Part shown: positions 47,195 through 60,296 of the stretch, one piece after another
How the letters are laid out: each line of letters begins with the position of its first letter
How positions within the stretch are numbered: position 1 is the first letter of the stretch
NCBI RefSeq assembly: GCF_013393345.1
Contig: NZ_QJRF01000076.1
Coordinates: 186,001 to 250,000, forward strand
From: Pseudomonas taiwanensis
Lineage (GTDB): Bacteria > Pseudomonadota > Gammaproteobacteria > Pseudomonadales > Pseudomonadaceae
Reading direction: 5' to 3'
DNA length: 64,000 nt
Made by a program: the position numbers and the translations under genes
Notes under the pieces: generated by a model
What the model was told of the DNA's origin: nothing
Databases searched by the model: none
Seen by the model: only the letters and a program-made list of their open reading frames with translations

Positions 47195-50100
47195 TTATTG
47201 CGGGTTGGCACGGGTGCTGGAGAGCAGCGAAGCGAGGCTCGCGGCCTTCGGCTTGACCAACCAGAACTTGCGCAGGTAATCGTCCAGGTTTTCCAGCAGG
47301 TGGGCACCCCAGTCGCTGGAAGTTTCCTTCACGTACTCGACCAGCACGCTGTGCAGGTGGCTACGGTAGGCCTCCATGGACTCGTTGCTGATGCGCTGGA
47401 TTTCCACCAGTTCGTGGTTGACCCGGTCGACGAAGCTGTTGTCCTGGTCGAGCACATAGGCGAAGCCGCCAGTCATGCCGGAACCGAAGTTGTAGCCGGT
47501 CTTGCCGAGAACGCAGACGAAACCGCCGGTCATGTACTCGCAGCAGTGATCGCCAGTGCCTTCCACCACAGTGTGGGCACCGGAGTTACGCACTGCGAAA
47601 CGCTCGCCTGCGGTACCCGCAGCGAACAGTTTGCCGCCAGTGGCGCCGTAAAGGCAGGTGTTGCCGACGATGGCCGACTCCTGGCTCTTGAACGGGCTGC
47701 CCTTCGGCGGAGTGATCACCACCTTGCCGCCGGTCATGCCCTTGCCGACGTAGTCGTTGGCATCGCCTTCGAGGTACAGGTTCAGGCCGCCGGCGTTCCA
47801 CACGCCGAAGCTTTGGCCCGCGGTACCGCGGAAGCGGAAGGTCACCGGGGCGTCTTTCATGCCCTGGTTGCCATGACGACGAGCGATCTCACCGGAAATC
47901 CGCGCGCCAATGGAGCGGTCGCAGTTGCAGATATCCAGGTCGTAGACACCGCCGGTCTTGCCTTCGACGGCCGCCTTGGAGATGTCCCACATCTTCTCGG
48001 CCAGCAGGCCCGGGTCGAAGGGCGGGTTTTTCTCCACTTCGCAGAACTGCGGCTTGTCGGCCGGGATATGGTCGCTGCCCAGCAGCGGGCTGAGATCCAG
48101 GTAGCCCTGTTTCTCGGTATCACCCGGCAGCATTTCCAGCAGGTCGGTACGACCGATCAGCTCGCTCAGGCTGCGCACGCCCAGCTTGGCCAGCCACTCG
48201 CGGGTTTCTTCGGCGATGTAGGTGAAGAAGTTCATCACCATTTCGACGGTGCCGATGAAGTGGTCCTTGCGCAGCTTGTCGTTCTGGGTGGCGACGCCGG
48301 TGGCGCAGTTGTTCAGGTGGCAGATACGCAGGTATTTGCAGCCCAGGGCGATCATCGGTGCGGTACCGAAGCCGAAGCTTTCAGCGCCGAGAATGGCCGC
48401 CTTGATCACGTCGAGGCCGGTTTTCAGGCCGCCGTCGGTCTGTACGCGCACCTTGCCGCGCAGGTCGTTGCCGCGCAGGGTCTGGTGGGTTTCAGCCAGA
48501 CCCAGTTCCCACGGGCTGCCGGCGTACTTGATGGAGGTCAGCGGGGATGCGCCGGTGCCGCCGTCGTAGCCGGAGATGGTGATCAGGTCGGCATAGGCCT
48601 TGGCCACGCCAGCGGCGATGGTGCCAACGCCGGCTTCAGCCACCAGCTTCACCGAGACCAGCGCCTGCGGGTTGACCTGCTTGAGGTCATAGATCAGCTG
48701 GGCCAGATCTTCGATGGAGTAGATGTCGTGGTGCGGCGGCGGCGAAATCAGGGTCACGCCGGGCACTGCATAACGCAGGCGGGCGATCAGGCCGTTGACC
48801 TTGCCACCAGGCAGCTGGCCACCCTCACCGGGCTTGGCACCCTGGGCGACCTTGATCTGCAGCACTTCGGCGTTGACCAGGTATTCCGGGGTGACACCGA
48901 AGCGGCCGGTAGCCACCTGCTTGATCTTGGAGCTCTTCACGGTGCCGTAGCGCGCCGGGTCTTCGCCACCCTCACCGGAGTTGGAGCGACCGCCCAGGCG
49001 GTTCATGGCCTCGGCCAGGGCCTCATGGGCCTCGGGGGAAAGCGCGCCCAGGGAAATGCCCGCGGCATCGAAGCGCTTGAAGATGGACTCCAGCGGTTCG
49101 ATCTCGTCCAGCGACAGCGGCTGATCGATGGTCTTGACCTTGAGCAGGTCGCGCAACATCGACACCGGGCGGTTATCCACCAGCGCGGTGTATTCCTTGA
49201 ACTTCTCGTAGTCGCCCTGCTGCACGGCCGCTTGCAGGGTGTTCACCACGTCCGGGTTGTAGGCGTGGTATTCGCCACCGTAGACGAACTTCAGCAGGCC
49301 GCCTTGCTGGATGGCCTTGCGGTTGTTCCAGGCTTCGAAGGCCAGCAGCTTCTGCTCGGACTCGATGTCGACGAAGCGCGCACCCTTGATGCGGCTGGCG
49401 ACGCCACGGAAGCTGAGGTCCACCACTTCTTCCGAGAGGCCAACAGCTTCGAACAGCTGGGCGCCGCGGTAGGAGGCGATGGTGGAGATGCCCATCTTCG
49501 AGAGGATCTTCAGCAGGCCCTTGGAGATGCCCTTGCGGTAGTGCTTGAAGACTTCGTACAGGTCGCCCAGCACTTCGCCGGTGCGGATCAGGTCAGCCAG
49601 CACTTCATAGGCGAGGAACGGGTACACAGCGGACGCGCCAAAGCCCACCAGCACGGCGAAGTGGTGCGGGTCGCGGGCGGTGGCGGTCTCGACCAGGATG
49701 TTGCAGTCGCAACGCAGGCCCTTTTCCACCAGACGGTGGTGAACGGCACCGACAGCCAGAGAGGCGTGGGCCGGCAGCTTGCCGGGGGCGATGTGACGGT
49801 CGGTCAGGACCAGCAGCACCTTGCCAGCACGCACGGCTTCTTCGGCCTGGTCGGCCATGTTGCGCACGGCCGCTTCGAGGCCGAGGCTCTCGTCGTAGTT
49901 CAGGTCGATGATCTGCCGCTCGAAGCCCGGAGTGTCCAGGCTCATCAGCGCGCTCCACTTGGCCGGGGAGATCACCGGGCTGCTGAGGATCACGCGGGTG
50001 GCATGGTCAGGCGATTCGCTGAAGATGTTGCGCTCGGCACCGAGGCAGATCTCCAGGGACATCACGATGGCTTCACGCAGCGGGTCGATCGGCGGGTTGG

Positions 50101-51640
50101 TGACCTGCGCGAACTGCTGGCGGAAATAGTCGAACGGCGAGCGTACGCGCTGGGACAGCACGGCCATGGGGGTATCGTCGCCCATGGAACCGACCGCTTC
50201 CTGGCCTTGCTCGGCCAGCGGGCGCAGTACCTGGTCACGCTCCTCGAAGGTGACCTGGAACATCTTCATGTACTGCTTGAGCTGATCGCTGTCGTAGCTG
50301 GCCACGCCATGGTCGTCGTCCAGCTTGGCCTGGATGCGCACGGCACTCTGGCGCAGCCACTGCTTGTACGGATGGCGCGACTTCAGGCGGCTGTCGATGT
50401 CGTTGGTGTTGAGGATCTGACCGGTCTCGGTATCCACCGCGAGGATCTGCCCGGGACCGACGCGGCCCTTGGCGAGTACGTCTTCCGGCTTGTAGTCCCA
50501 CACGCCGATTTCCGACGCGAGGGTGATGTAGCCGTTCTTGGTGGTGACCCAGCGGGCCGGGCGCAGGCCGTTGCGGTCGAGCAGGCAGACGGCGTAACGG
50601 CCGTCGGTGAGCACGACACCGGCGGGGCCGTCCCAGGGCTCCATGTGCATGGAGTTGTATTCGTAGAAAGCACGCAGGTCGGCATCCATGGTTTCCATGT
50701 TCTGCCAGGCCGGCGGGATGATCATCCGCACGCCACGGAACAGGTCGATGCCGCCAGTGACCATCAGTTCCAGCATGTTGTCCATGCTGGAGGAGTCGGA
50801 ACCGACGCGGTTGACCAGCGGACCCAGCTCGTCGATGTCGGGCAGCTGCTCGTTGGCGAACTTGGTACGACGAGCCACCGCCCAGTTGCGGTTGCCGGTG
50901 ATGGTGTTGATCTCGCCGTTGTGGGCGAGGAAGCGGAAGGGCTGCGCCAGCGGCCACTTCGGCAGGGTGTTGGTGGAGAAGCGCTGGTGGAAGACGCAAA
51001 TGGCGGTCTGCAGGCGTTCGTCACCCAGGTCCGGGTAGAACTGCTGCAGGTCGGCCGGCATCATCAGGCCTTTGTAGATGATGGTCTTGTGGGAGAAGCT
51101 GCAGATGTAGTGGTCGGCGTCCGCGGCATTGGCCACGGAGGAACGGCGACGGGCACTGAACAGCTTGACTGCCATTTCCTGGTCGCCCAGGCCTTCACCA
51201 CCGACGAACACCTGCTCGATCTGCGGCAGGCGCTCCAGGGCCAGGCGGCCGAGGACGCTGGTGTCCACCGGCACCTTGCGCCAGCCGATCAGTTGCAGGC
51301 CGGCAGCGAGGATTTCGCGATTCATGTTTTCGCGAGCCGCTTCGGCGCGAACCGGGTCCTGGTTAAAGAAGACCATGCCGACTGCGTACTGGGCAGGCAG
51401 CTCGACCGAGAAGGTTTCCTTGGCGATGGCGCGCAGGAAAAGGTCGGGTTTCTGGATCAACAGACCACAACCGTCGCCGGTCTTGCCGTCGGCGTTGATG
51501 CCGCCGCGGTGGGTCATGCAGGTCAGGGCTTCGATGGCGGTTTTAAGAAGATTGTGGCTCGCCTCGCCCTGCATATGGGCGATCAAGCCGAAACCGCAGT
51601 TATCCTTGAATTCATCAGGATGGTACAGACCTGCTTTCAT
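47195..51640 (-). CDS. gltB: GltB glutamate synthase large subunit
   Basis: 1481 residues, matching PAO1. The N-terminal class II amidotransferase begins [22 protein letters not shown], with the nucleophile Cys at about residue 15 after a short propeptide. The central and FMN-binding synthase domains follow, with the 3Fe-4S cluster in [22 protein letters not shown]-terminal GXGXG beta-helix repeat domain ends the protein. The frame is open 57 codons upstream, but homologues start at MKAGLYHP and a candidate promoter lies within that extension. Confidence 0.97.
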   Translation of the reverse strand: MKAGLYHPDEFKDNCGFGLIAHMQGEASHNLLKTAIEALTCMTHRGGINADGKTGDGCGLLIQKPDLFLRAIAKETFSVELPAQYAVGMVFFNQDPVRAEAARENMNREILAAGLQLIGWRKVPVDTSVLGRLALERLPQIEQVFVGGEGLGDQEMAVKLFSARRRSSVANAADADHYICSFSHKTIIYKGLMMPADLQQFYPDLGDERLQTAICVFHQRFSTNTLPKWPLAQPFRFLAHNGEINTITGNRNWAVARRTKFANEQLPDIDELGPLVNRVGSDSSSMDNMLELMVTGGIDLFRGVRMIIPPAWQNMETMDADLRAFYEYNSMHMEPWDGPAGVVLTDGRYAVCLLDRNGLRPARWVTTKNGYITLASEIGVWDYKPEDVLAKGRVGPGQILAVDTETGQILNTNDIDSRLKSRHPYKQWLRQSAVRIQAKLDDDHGVASYDSDQLKQYMKMFQVTFEERDQVLRPLAEQGQEAVGSMGDDTPMAVLSQRVRSPFDYFRQQFAQVTNPPIDPLREAIVMSLEICLGAERNIFSESPDHATRVILSSPVISPAKWSALMSLDTPGFERQIIDLNYDESLGLEAAVRNMADQAEEAVRAGKVLLVLTDRHIAPGKLPAHASLAVGAVHHRLVEKGLRCDCNILVETATARDPHHFAVLVGFGASAVYPFLAYEVLADLIRTGEVLGDLYEVFKHYRKGISKGLLKILSKMGISTIASYRGAQLFEAVGLSEEVVDLSFRGVASRIKGARFVDIESEQKLLAFEAWNNRKAIQQGGLLKFVYGGEYHAYNPDVVNTLQAAVQQGDYEKFKEYTALVDNRPVSMLRDLLKVKTIDQPLSLDEIEPLESIFKRFDAAGISLGALSPEAHEALAEAMNRLGGRSNSGEGGEDPARYGTVKSSKIKQVATGRFGVTPEYLVNAEVLQIKVAQGAKPGEGGQLPGGKVNGLIARLRYAVPGVTLISPPPHHDIYSIEDLAQLIYDLKQVNPQALVSVKLVAEAGVGTIAAGVAKAYADLITISGYDGGTGASPLTSIKYAGSPWELGLAETHQTLRGNDLRGKVRVQTDGGLKTGLDVIKAAILGAESFGFGTAPMIALGCKYLRICHLNNCATGVATQNDKLRKDHFIGTVEMVMNFFTYIAEETREWLAKLGVRSLSELIGRTDLLEMLPGDTEKQGYLDLSPLLGSDHIPADKPQFCEVEKNPPFDPGLLAEKMWDISKAAVEGKTGGVYDLDICNCDRSIGARISGEIARRHGNQGMKDAPVTFRFRGTAGQSFGVWNAGGLNLYLEGDANDYVGKGMTGGKVVITPPKGSPFKSQESAIVGNTCLYGATGGKLFAAGTAGERFAVRNSGAHTVVEGTGDHCCEYMTGGFVCVLGKTGYNFGSGMTGGFAYVLDQDNSFVDRVNHELVEIQRISNESMEAYRSHLHSVLVEYVKETSSDWGAHLLENLDDYLRKFWLVKPKAASLASLLSSTRANPQ

Positions 51641-51754
51641 AGGGGAACTCTCACCAGGGTTGCCTTCAGAAAAAGGCAGAATTGCTTTGTAATTCAACTC
51701 CTTACCATACGCGCCGGACTTGACGCCAGCTTTTGCGTAGGGCAAAGGGAGGTC

Positions 51755-51783
51755 ATTGTACATAGCGCTTTGGTCGACCACAA
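51755..51783 (-). promoter_or_regulatory. Candidate sigma-70 promoter of gltBD
   Basis: On the minus strand -35 TTGTGG (complement of 51778-51783), 17-bp spacer, -10 TACAAT (complement of 51755-51760). It would give a leader of roughly 110 nt before gltB. The -35 box is poor, so this is a candidate only. The 253-bp gap between the DamX-like gene and gltB holds nothing else clear. Confidence 0.4.
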
Positions 51784-51893
51784 ATCTTCGTGGCCAACCT
51801 ATGAAAGCCAATGTCGCAAAAATGAATGAATGAACCGGGAGGTCGTGCTAGCGACCGCCCAGTCAAAAGGCGGGGGATCAGGCTCGCAGAATA

Positions 51894-53573
51894 CTAGCGA
51901 GCCATTTCCTGCTGGATGCTGGCGAAAGTCTTCGGCCAGGGTTTACCAGCCTGGACCTTGGCTGGCAAAGATTTGATCGCGGCCTGCGCTGCGGTGCGGC
52001 TGGGGAAGCTGCCGTAGGTCACGACATAGAGCGCCTTACCCTGGTGCTGCTTCTTGAAGTAGCGGTACTGACCACCGTTCTGCTGAACGAAGGCCTTGGC
52101 GCTGCCCTCGGAACTGGTGCCGAGCACCTGCAGGGCGAAGTGGCTTCCCGCCTGACCGCTGTACCAACCATTACCCGATGCGCCACCGGTCGACGCGACT
52201 GCTGTCGCCGGCACGGGTTTCTCTGCCGGCTTGGCGACCTGGGCGGGTGCGGCGGCGGGCTTGGCTGTGGCGACTGGCTTGGTAGCGGCGCTCGGCACAG
52301 CGGCCGGAGCAGCAGCCGGTGCGGCCGGCTTGGGGGCTGCAACCGGCGCGGCGGGCACAGCCGCGATGGGCTGGGTCGGCTGGGGCAATGGCTGCGCCGA
52401 CGCGATCGGCTCTACCGGCGCTGCTGGCACCGGACTCGCAATCGCGCCCTGAGGCGGCGCGCTGGTGGTAACGGTAGGCGGCACAGTGGCGGCCCCTTCG
52501 GGCGCGGGGCCATCTTCCGGCTCACCCTGACCAGCAGCCTGGGCCAGCGGCTCACGAATCACCGGCTGGGCCTCACCCACCAACGGCAAGGGCAGCGGTT
52601 GGGAGGAACCCGCGAACTCGACGGCCGGCGAACCGGAGTCCGCTTCGCCGGCAGGCTGGCCTGCAGGCGCTTGCCCTTGCGACTGGGCGGCGGTTGCCGA
52701 CGCGTTCTCGGCGCCACTTTCGTTGCGGCCCTGCATCATCCAGGCAGCAATCACACCGATCCCGACTACGGCGAGGGCGAGCAGGTGCTTCTTCGGCAGA
52801 TTGAAGCCACCTGCGGATTTCCGCGAGGCGCCGCGCTCCGCAAGCATGGCCTCGACCATGAGATCGTGCGCCACTTGGTTGATCGAACCCGGCCAGCCGC
52901 CGGATTGCAGGTGAATGTCTTCCACCTGCTCATCGCTGAGCACGTCGATGCCACGCCCCGCACCTTCAAGGCGCTGGGCGACGTACTCGCGGGTTTCTTC
53001 CGGGGTGTACGGCTGCAGCTCGATGACATGGAAGCGCTCCTCACCCTCGACCAGCGCATCCAGGCGGGCCAGCAGCGAGTCCTCGCCAAACAGGAATACG
53101 TGGGTACGTGCTTCGACACTGCCCTCGGCCAGAGCCAGCAGATTGTCGAGGGAAGCGTCGTCCAGCTCCTCGGCGTCATCCACCAGGAGGTAAACCTCCT
53201 GGCCGGTCAGGGCAAGCTGGCCGACCTGGGCGAGAATGGAGCGCACATCAGCCTGCGCAACATTCAGCCCCTGGGCGATCTGACGCAGCATTCCACCCGC
53301 CTCGACCGAACTGCGTGCCGAAACCACCAGGCTCTGGACCGCCTGCTTGTTGGTGCTCGCCACCAGGGCCTGACGCAGCAGCGTCTTGCCGCTGCCGTGC
53401 GGGCCGCTCACCACCAACATCAACTGGCTGTAGCGAGCCAGGTGGTGCAGCTGACCCAGCACCGGCTTGCGCTGGGCCGGGAAGAACTTGAAGCCAGGCA
53501 CCCGCGCCGCGAACGGATCATGGGTGAACTGGTAGTGACCGAGGTAGGCCTCGTCGGCGTGCAGGCTGCTCAT
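51894..53573 (-). CDS. DamX-like AAA ATPase/SPOR domain membrane protein
   Basis: 559 residues. A cytoplasmic ExeA/GspA-like AAA domain has Walker A GPHGSGKT (57-64) and Walker B-like VYLLVDDAEELDD. One membrane helix (about 268-285, LLALAVVGIGVIAAWMM) and a Pro/Ala-rich periplasmic linker of about 200 residues follow. The C-terminal SPOR domain (about 480-555, SHFALQVLGTSSEGSAKAFVQQNGG) binds denuded septal peptidoglycan. The aroK-aroB-this gene order is that of E. coli damX, but here the ATPase motifs are intact. A cell-division role is inferred. Start ATG 53571-53573. Confidence 0.88.
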   Translation of the reverse strand: MSSLHADEAYLGHYQFTHDPFAARVPGFKFFPAQRKPVLGQLHHLARYSQLMLVVSGPHGSGKTLLRQALVASTNKQAVQSLVVSARSSVEAGGMLRQIAQGLNVAQADVRSILAQVGQLALTGQEVYLLVDDAEELDDASLDNLLALAEGSVEARTHVFLFGEDSLLARLDALVEGEERFHVIELQPYTPEETREYVAQRLEGAGRGIDVLSDEQVEDIHLQSGGWPGSINQVAHDLMVEAMLAERGASRKSAGGFNLPKKHLLALAVVGIGVIAAWMMQGRNESGAENASATAAQSQGQAPAGQPAGEADSGSPAVEFAGSSQPLPLPLVGEAQPVIREPLAQAAGQGEPEDGPAPEGAATVPPTVTTSAPPQGAIASPVPAAPVEPIASAQPLPQPTQPIAAVPAAPVAAPKPAAPAAAPAAVPSAATKPVATAKPAAAPAQVAKPAEKPVPATAVASTGGASGNGWYSGQAGSHFALQVLGTSSEGSAKAFVQQNGGQYRYFKKQHQGKALYVVTYGSFPSRTAAQAAIKSLPAKVQAGKPWPKTFASIQQEMAR

Positions 53574-53582
53574 GGGAATCCT

Positions 53583-54686
53583 TTACTCTCCAAGCTTGTC
53601 GGCCAGGGCGCGATAGTCGGCGGCCAGGGTGGCCTCGAGCACGTCACGCGGATAATCGGCAGTCACGACGGCATCGCCAATCCGGCGCAGCAGCACCAGG
53701 CGCAATTGGCCATCGAGTACCTTCTTGTCTACGGCCATGTGCTGGAGGAAATGTTCCGGCGTCATGTCCATTGGCGGTACGACCGGCAAGCCGGCACTGC
53801 GCAGCAAGCGAATCGCCGCGTCGCGATCGTCGGTGGAAATCCAGCCCAGGCGGCAGGACATTTCCAGGGCCATGACGGTACCCGCCGATACCGCCTCGCC
53901 GTGCAACCAGGCGCCGTAACCCATGTGGGTCTCGATGGCGTGGCCGAAGGTGTGGCCGAGGTTGAGGATCGCGCGCAGCCCGGACTCGCGCTCATCCACG
54001 CCCACCACCCGCGCCTTGGCGGCACAGGAGCGTTCGATAGCATCGGTCAGGGCGCCCGCATCGAGACCGCGCAGGGCAGTCATCTTTTCTTCCAACCAAG
54101 GCAGGAAAGGTTCGTCGCAGATCAAGCCGTACTTGATCACCTCGGCCAGACCAGCGGACAACTCGCGCTCCGGCAGGGTGCGCAGGCTGTCAGTGTCGAT
54201 GATTACCGCCTTGGGCTGGTAGAAGGCACCCACCATGTTCTTGCCCAGCGGGTGGTTGATGCCGGTCTTGCCGCCAACCGAGGAATCCACCTGGGACAAC
54301 AGCGTCGTAGGCACCTGGATGAAGTCCACACCACGCTGGTAGCAGGCAGCGGCAAAGCCGGCCATATCGCCGATGACCCCGCCACCCAGGGCGATCACAG
54401 TGGTGCGGCGATCATGGCGAGCGCCCAGCAGGGCATCGAAGATCAGCTGCAAGGTTTCCCAGTTCTTGTGCGCCTCGCCGTCGGGCAATACCACCGGCAG
54501 CACCGAGTAGCCCTGCAAGGTCTGGGTCAGCGTTTCGAGATAAAGGGGTGCCACGGTCTCGTTGGTGACGATGGCCACCTGACGACCGGCGATGTGCGGC
54601 GTGAAAAGCTCCGGGCGCGACAGCAGCCCAGAACCGATATGGATGGGATAGCTACGCTCGCCAAGATCGACTTGAAGTGTCCGCAT
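53583..54686 (-). CDS. aroB: AroB 3-dehydroquinate synthase
   Basis: 367 residues. NAD-binding [46 protein letters not shown] and the metal-ligand region [30 protein letters not shown] are intact. It cyclises DAHP to 3-dehydroquinate, the second shikimate pathway step. aroK is upstream (51 bp) and the DamX-like gene follows after 9 bp. Confidence 0.97.
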   Translation of the reverse strand: MRTLQVDLGERSYPIHIGSGLLSRPELFTPHIAGRQVAIVTNETVAPLYLETLTQTLQGYSVLPVVLPDGEAHKNWETLQLIFDALLGARHDRRTTVIALGGGVIGDMAGFAAACYQRGVDFIQVPTTLLSQVDSSVGGKTGINHPLGKNMVGAFYQPKAVIIDTDSLRTLPERELSAGLAEVIKYGLICDEPFLPWLEEKMTALRGLDAGALTDAIERSCAAKARVVGVDERESGLRAILNLGHTFGHAIETHMGYGAWLHGEAVSAGTVMALEMSCRLGWISTDDRDAAIRLLRSAGLPVVPPMDMTPEHFLQHMAVDKKVLDGQLRLVLLRRIGDAVVTADYPRDVLEATLAADYRALADKLGE

Positions 54687-54737
54687 GGGGCCCCCGATAT
54701 AAAAAGGGCTAAAGGATAGCGCAGTTCCGCCCGCGCT

Positions 54738-55256
54738 TTAACGGGGCGGAAGTGCCTGGAGGCGCGCCAGTATTTCTTGAACCACCATGCGCGGCGGCCG
54801 CTCATCGGTTTCGATGATGATGTCGGCGATCTCCCGATAGAGCGGATCGCGAATGGCCATCAGGTCGCGCAGGACCTTGCCTGGATCAGCCGAACGCAAC
54901 AGGGGCCGATTACGGTCACGCGAGGTGCGTTCAATCTGCTGCTCCACCGAGGTGTGCAAATAGACGACCCGCCCCCCGCCACGCAGAGCCTGGCGATTGG
55001 CCGGACGCAGAACCGCGCCACCACCGGTCGCCAGGACCACGCCGTCATGACCGCAGAGTTCCTCGATCATCGATTGTTCGCGATCGCGGAAACCCTGCTC
55101 GCCCTCGACGTCGAATATCCATGGGATATCCGCTCCAGTGCGCTGTTCGATTTCCTTATCGGAGTCCTTGAAGGGAAGTCGCAGTTCTTTAGCAAGCAAA
55201 CGCCCGATGGTGCTTTTTCCTGCCCCCATCGGGCCAATCAGAATCAAATTTCGCAC
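54738..55256 (-). CDS. aroK: AroK shikimate kinase I
   Basis: 172 residues. P-loop [17 protein letters not shown] (7-23), shikimate-binding [30 protein letters not shown] and [11 protein letters not shown], and the lid Arg in RNRPLL. The start is GTG at 55254-55256, 5 bp after pilQ, so it is probably expressed with the pil operon as well. Confidence 0.96.
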   Translation of the reverse strand: MRNLILIGPMGAGKSTIGRLLAKELRLPFKDSDKEIEQRTGADIPWIFDVEGEQGFRDREQSMIEELCGHDGVVLATGGGAVLRPANRQALRGGGRVVYLHTSVEQQIERTSRDRNRPLLRSADPGKVLRDLMAIRDPLYREIADIIIETDERPPRMVVQEILARLQALPPR

Positions 55257-55261
55257 CGATA

Positions 55262-57403
55262 TCAGCGACTCACCGCAATGGCCTGGTTGTTCATGATGCG
55301 GGGAGTGAGGAATACCAGGAGCTCGGATTTCTTGTCCTGAACCACGTCGCGACGGAACATGCGGCCGAGGAAGGGCAGGTCGCCGAGGAAGGGCACCTTG
55401 TCCACCGCCTTGGTTTGGGTGTTGGAGAATACCCCACCTATCACGATGGTTTCACCATCATTGACCAGTACCTTGGCGTTTACCTCGTTCTTGTTGATCG
55501 GCGGTACACCGTTCAGGGCGTTGCCGAAGTCCGGCGCGTCCTTGGTGACCTTGACCTCCATGATGATGCGGTTGTCCGGCGTGATCTGCGGAGTCACTTC
55601 CAGAGACAGGGCCGCTTCCTTGAAGGACGTGCTGGTGGCGCCGCTGGAACTGGCTTCCTGATAGGGCACTTCCTGGCCCTTGAGGATCTTCGCGGTTTCC
55701 TTGTCGGAGGTGACCACCTTGGGCTGCGACACGATTTCACCGTTACCGGTCTTCTCCATCGCCGACAGTTCGAGGTCGAGGATGGTGTTGTCGGTAATGA
55801 AGCCGATGCCGATGCTGGAGGTTGCGCCGGTGGCACCCAGGTCGACGAACGGGGCGTTGGCCAGGTTCACGTTGCCAGCCTGGTTGGCAGCTGGACGACC
55901 GAGACCACCGCCACCGACGACGAAGTTGTTGTCGCCGATGCTCGCACCGCGCCAGTTGACGCCCAGAGCCTTGTCATAGTCGACGTTGGCTTCGACTATG
56001 CGCGCCTCGATCATGACCTGACGAACCGGGATATCCAGCTGAGTCACGATGCGACGCAGCTCTTCCAGTTTGTCCTGGGTCTGGTAGGCGATGATGCTGT
56101 TGGTACGATCATCCACAGTGATGGAGCCGCGCTCATCAGTACCGGCCGCGCTCGGGTCACCACTGGTGACGGACTGGAACAGCTTGGCGATGTCTGCTGC
56201 CTTGGCGTAGTTCACCTGGATCAGCTCACGGCGCAGGGGCGCCAGTTCGGCGATCTGCTTCTGCGATTCCAGCTCCTGGCGTTCGCGGGCAGCGATCTCG
56301 TCCGCAGGCGCAACCAGCAGCACGTTACCCACTTTGCGCTTGTCCAGGCCCTTGGTCTTCAGCACCAGGTCCAGCGCCTGGTCCCAGGGCACGTTTTGCA
56401 GGCGCAGGGTGATGTTGCCTTGTACGGTATCCGACGCGACGAGGTTGAGGTCGGTGAAGTCGGCGATCAGCTGGAGAACGGAACGGACGTCGATGTCCTG
56501 GAAGTTCAGCGACAGCTTCTCGCCCGAGTAGGCGAAACGCTCGGTCTTGCGCTTTTCCACGTCATCCTGGGTCAGCGGCTTGATGCTGACGGTCAGCTTG
56601 TTGTCGGTCTGATAGGCCAGGTAGTCGTAGTAACCGGTCGGTTCGATGCTGATGCTGGCATTGGCGCCGGAGCCGGAAGCGCTGACGAACTGCACCGGAG
56701 TGGCGAAATCCTTCACATCGAGACGAACACGCAGCGGCTCGGGAATCTGGGTCTTGGAGAAGTCCAGGCGAATCTTGCCGCCTTGCTCCTGGATATCCGG
56801 ACTGACGCTGGGATCGGACAGGGTGATGACTACGTTCCCCTCCCCCTGCTCACCGCGCTGGAAGTCGATGTTCTCGATGGCGCGCCCAGCGCTGGCATAG
56901 CTCTTGGTCGGCTGGGAGGCGCTCAGGGTAGTGGCCACCGGGGCGGGAGCGGACGCTACGGTGCGCGGCGCTGCGGACGAAGCCGCGGAATCGCCCACCA
57001 GAACGTAGAGGTTACGGCCATCCACACGGGTGCTGTACGGCACCAGGGTCGACAGGTTGATGATCAGGCGCGTGCGGTCCTTGGCTTCCACGACGGTCAG
57101 GCTGCGAGCGTTCCCCACGCCCAGCTCGCGGTTCTTGGAGCCCAGCTTGTTGGACACACCCGGCAAGTCCAGGGCAATACGCGCAGGCTGCTCGATGGTG
57201 TAGCCGCGCGGAGCCGTAATCGGCTCGTCGAATGCCAGCTTGAGTTCAACCCTGTCGCCTGGGAGAGCCGCGACATCCAGTGCCTGCAGGTTCGCAGCCA
57301 ATAGCGCTGGCGACAGCAGGGCGGCCAATAGCGTGATACCAAGGCGCGATAGCGAGCTTTTCATCATCTGGTTCCGTTGTGCAGACCGGTAGTTATTCTT
57401 CAT
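55262..57403 (-). CDS. pilQ: PilQ type IV pilus outer-membrane secretin
   Basis: 713 residues. A Sec signal peptide ([24 protein letters not shown]) sits behind 12-13 extra residues. Two AMIN domains (about 40-280), STN/N0-N1 domains ([34 protein letters not shown]) and the C-terminal secretin core ([12 protein letters not shown] through [10 protein letters not shown]) follow. It forms the pore through which the pilus fibre passes. The true start may be the ATG pair at 57362-57367, which would put the signal peptide at the N-terminus as in PAO1. The frame from 57403 is kept because GAGG lies upstream. Confidence 0.94.
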   Translation of the reverse strand: MKNNYRSAQRNQMMKSSLSRLGITLLAALLSPALLAANLQALDVAALPGDRVELKLAFDEPITAPRGYTIEQPARIALDLPGVSNKLGSKNRELGVGNARSLTVVEAKDRTRLIINLSTLVPYSTRVDGRNLYVLVGDSAASSAAPRTVASAPAPVATTLSASQPTKSYASAGRAIENIDFQRGEQGEGNVVITLSDPSVSPDIQEQGGKIRLDFSKTQIPEPLRVRLDVKDFATPVQFVSASGSGANASISIEPTGYYDYLAYQTDNKLTVSIKPLTQDDVEKRKTERFAYSGEKLSLNFQDIDVRSVLQLIADFTDLNLVASDTVQGNITLRLQNVPWDQALDLVLKTKGLDKRKVGNVLLVAPADEIAARERQELESQKQIAELAPLRRELIQVNYAKAADIAKLFQSVTSGDPSAAGTDERGSITVDDRTNSIIAYQTQDKLEELRRIVTQLDIPVRQVMIEARIVEANVDYDKALGVNWRGASIGDNNFVVGGGGLGRPAANQAGNVNLANAPFVDLGATGATSSIGIGFITDNTILDLELSAMEKTGNGEIVSQPKVVTSDKETAKILKGQEVPYQEASSSGATSTSFKEAALSLEVTPQITPDNRIIMEVKVTKDAPDFGNALNGVPPINKNEVNAKVLVNDGETIVIGGVFSNTQTKAVDKVPFLGDLPFLGRMFRRDVVQDKKSELLVFLTPRIMNNQAIAVSR

Positions 57404-57421
57404 CGGTGGTTAACCTCGCCC

Positions 57422-57955
57422 TCAAGAGCGCTCCCTGAGCGCGAGACTACGTGGACGCTCCAGCCATCCACCTTCCCCGTCCGGGACGATCTCGATCACG
57501 TCGACCTTGGCTTCGTCGATCCCGACGACACGACCATGGTTACGCCCCAGATAATCCCCAACCTTGACCCGGTGCACCCCTCCAGCACCACTGACCAAGG
57601 CAAAGGTCCCCGAGCCGTTGGACAAGGTGCCCACCATCTCGAAGGACTCGATATTGAATCCTTCGAGGAACTGTTTGACCCGGGTTTCGTCCGGGTGAAT
57701 GTCCTTCGAACCCTTCTGCTGCTTTGCCAGATCGATCTTGATCGGCGGCTGGAAGGGACTGCGCAGGGCGGCAGCGCTATAGGTGAATGCCTCATAGGGC
57801 TGGAATTTCGGCAAGGGTTCGATGGAGCCCTTGGGGCGAGCGCGAACTTCGTCCATGTAGGCTTGAAGATCGCCAAAGTCGTTGCCGACACCGCAGCCGG
57901 AAAGGCCGGCCAGCATCAGGGCACAGAGCGCCAGACGGGCGCGAGGACTACTCAT
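57422..57955 (-). CDS. pilP: PilP type IV pilus inner-membrane lipoprotein
   Basis: 177 residues. Lipoprotein signal with lipobox LSGC (Cys21) in LALCALMLAGLSGCGVGNDFGDLQAYMDEV. The C-terminal HR-like beta domain (FNIESFEMVGTLSNGSGTFALV...VHRVKVGDYLGRNHGRVVGI) contacts the PilQ N0 domain. ATG overlaps the pilO stop (ATGA). Confidence 0.95.
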   Translation of the reverse strand: MSSPRARLALCALMLAGLSGCGVGNDFGDLQAYMDEVRARPKGSIEPLPKFQPYEAFTYSAAALRSPFQPPIKIDLAKQQKGSKDIHPDETRVKQFLEGFNIESFEMVGTLSNGSGTFALVSGAGGVHRVKVGDYLGRNHGRVVGIDEAKVDVIEIVPDGEGGWLERPRSLALRERS

Positions 57956-58575
57956 TTCTGCAGCCCCTTGTCGTTATAACGGTAGGTCTTGGCCAGGATC
58001 GACATACGCAGCTTGGAACCGCTGTCATTGGCGAGCGGTTTGATCTCGAAATCATGCAACGTCACGATTCGCGGCAAGCTGGCAACGCCACTGACGAAGG
58101 TGGCCAGGTCGTGATAGCCGCCCACTACCGAAATCTGGATCGGCAGCTCGATATAGAACTGCTGCGCCACTTCCGGCAGCAGCTTGATTTCTTCGAACTC
58201 GAGGCCACTGCCCAGACCGGTACGGGTAATGTCTTCCAGCAGGCCCGGCACTTCGGTGTCGCTGGGCAGTTGGCGCAGCAAGGCACCGAAGGAGGTTTCC
58301 ATCTCCTTCATCTGCTCCTTGTAGGCTTCCAGGTTTGCAGCCTGGAACGCCTTCGCGGCGAACTGCTCCTTCAGCGTCACTTCTTCGGCGCGCTTCGAGT
58401 CCCACTGGAGTTCGAGGTCCTTGAGGTGGAAGTTGTAGCCCAGTACCAGCACGAGAATCAGCAGCAGGATGCAGGCAATGACCTTGACCGCAATGGGCCA
58501 GGAGCCGAGGTTGTTGACGTCAAGATCGGCGAGGTCGATCTTGCGCAGGCTTTCCAGGGAGTCGGAGAAACTCAT
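57952..58575 (-). CDS. pilO: PilO type IV pilus alignment protein
   Basis: 207 residues. One N-terminal membrane helix (WPIAVKVIACILLLILVLVLGYNFHL, about 26-51), then a coiled coil and a ferredoxin-like periplasmic domain (QQFYIELPIQISVVGGYHDLATFVSGVASLPRIVTLHDFEI). It dimerises with PilN and binds PilP. Overlaps pilN by 4 nt. Confidence 0.95.
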   Translation of the reverse strand: MSFSDSLESLRKIDLADLDVNNLGSWPIAVKVIACILLLILVLVLGYNFHLKDLELQWDSKRAEEVTLKEQFAAKAFQAANLEAYKEQMKEMETSFGALLRQLPSDTEVPGLLEDITRTGLGSGLEFEEIKLLPEVAQQFYIELPIQISVVGGYHDLATFVSGVASLPRIVTLHDFEIKPLANDSGSKLRMSILAKTYRYNDKGLQK

Positions 58576-59179
58576 TTCGCGGCTCCTTTGTTAGCGGTGT
58601 TCACGGCTCCAGGCTTGCCGATTTCTTCCTCAGAGCCCGGCTGGGTCTGCTGCACGGTCAGCTGGAATACGTTGGCCTGGTCCACCGCGCCAGCAGTGAC
58701 CGCCTTGACTCCAGTGAGGTTGGGCGCAGTCAGCCACTCAGAGGCATCCAGGTTACGCATCAGGTTGGAAACCCGGTTATTCGACTCGGCTGCGCCGACG
58801 ATGTCGATGTTCTTGCCAGTCATCTTCACGCCGGTGAAGAAGACACCATCGGGCAGCGTCCGCACCAATTGATCAAACACACGACCGATGATCGGCCGGT
58901 TGCCCTGCAGATCCTGGATGATCTTCATCCGCTCGAGAAGCTGCTGGCGGCGGGTCTTCAACTCGCTGATTTCCTTGATCCTGGCGTCCAGGACGGCGAT
59001 TTCCTTGCGAACGAAGTCGTTGCGTGCCTGCTGGTTCTCGATAGCGTTGTTCAGGTACTGGTCACCGAGGAACACCGCGCCGGCGCCCAGCGCCAGTACG
59101 GCTCCCAGTGCGACCAGGAACCGCTGCTTGCGCTCCTCGCGCAGCTGCTCACGCCAGGGGAGTAGGTTGATGCGCGCCA

Positions 59180-59180
<1 letters not shown>
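58572..59180 (-). CDS. pilN: PilN type IV pilus alignment protein
   Basis: 202 residues. The cytoplasmic PilM-binding motif MARINLLPWRE is at the extreme N-terminus, then a membrane helix (FLVALGAVLALGAGAVFLGDQYL) and a coiled-coil/ferredoxin-like periplasmic part. I chose ATG 59178-59180, which overlaps the pilM stop as TGATG; upstream in-frame starts would displace the INLLP motif. Confidence 0.96.
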
Positions 59181-60271
<1,091 letters not shown>

Positions 60272-60296
60272 TTACGGACGATTTATGTTTTTCCAC

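Noticed and set aside
51641-51811. Longer GltB with 57 extra N-terminal residues
   Set aside because: The frame is open, but the amidotransferase starts at MKAGLYHP in homologues and the extension has no RBS or conservation that I recognise; a candidate promoter lies in it.
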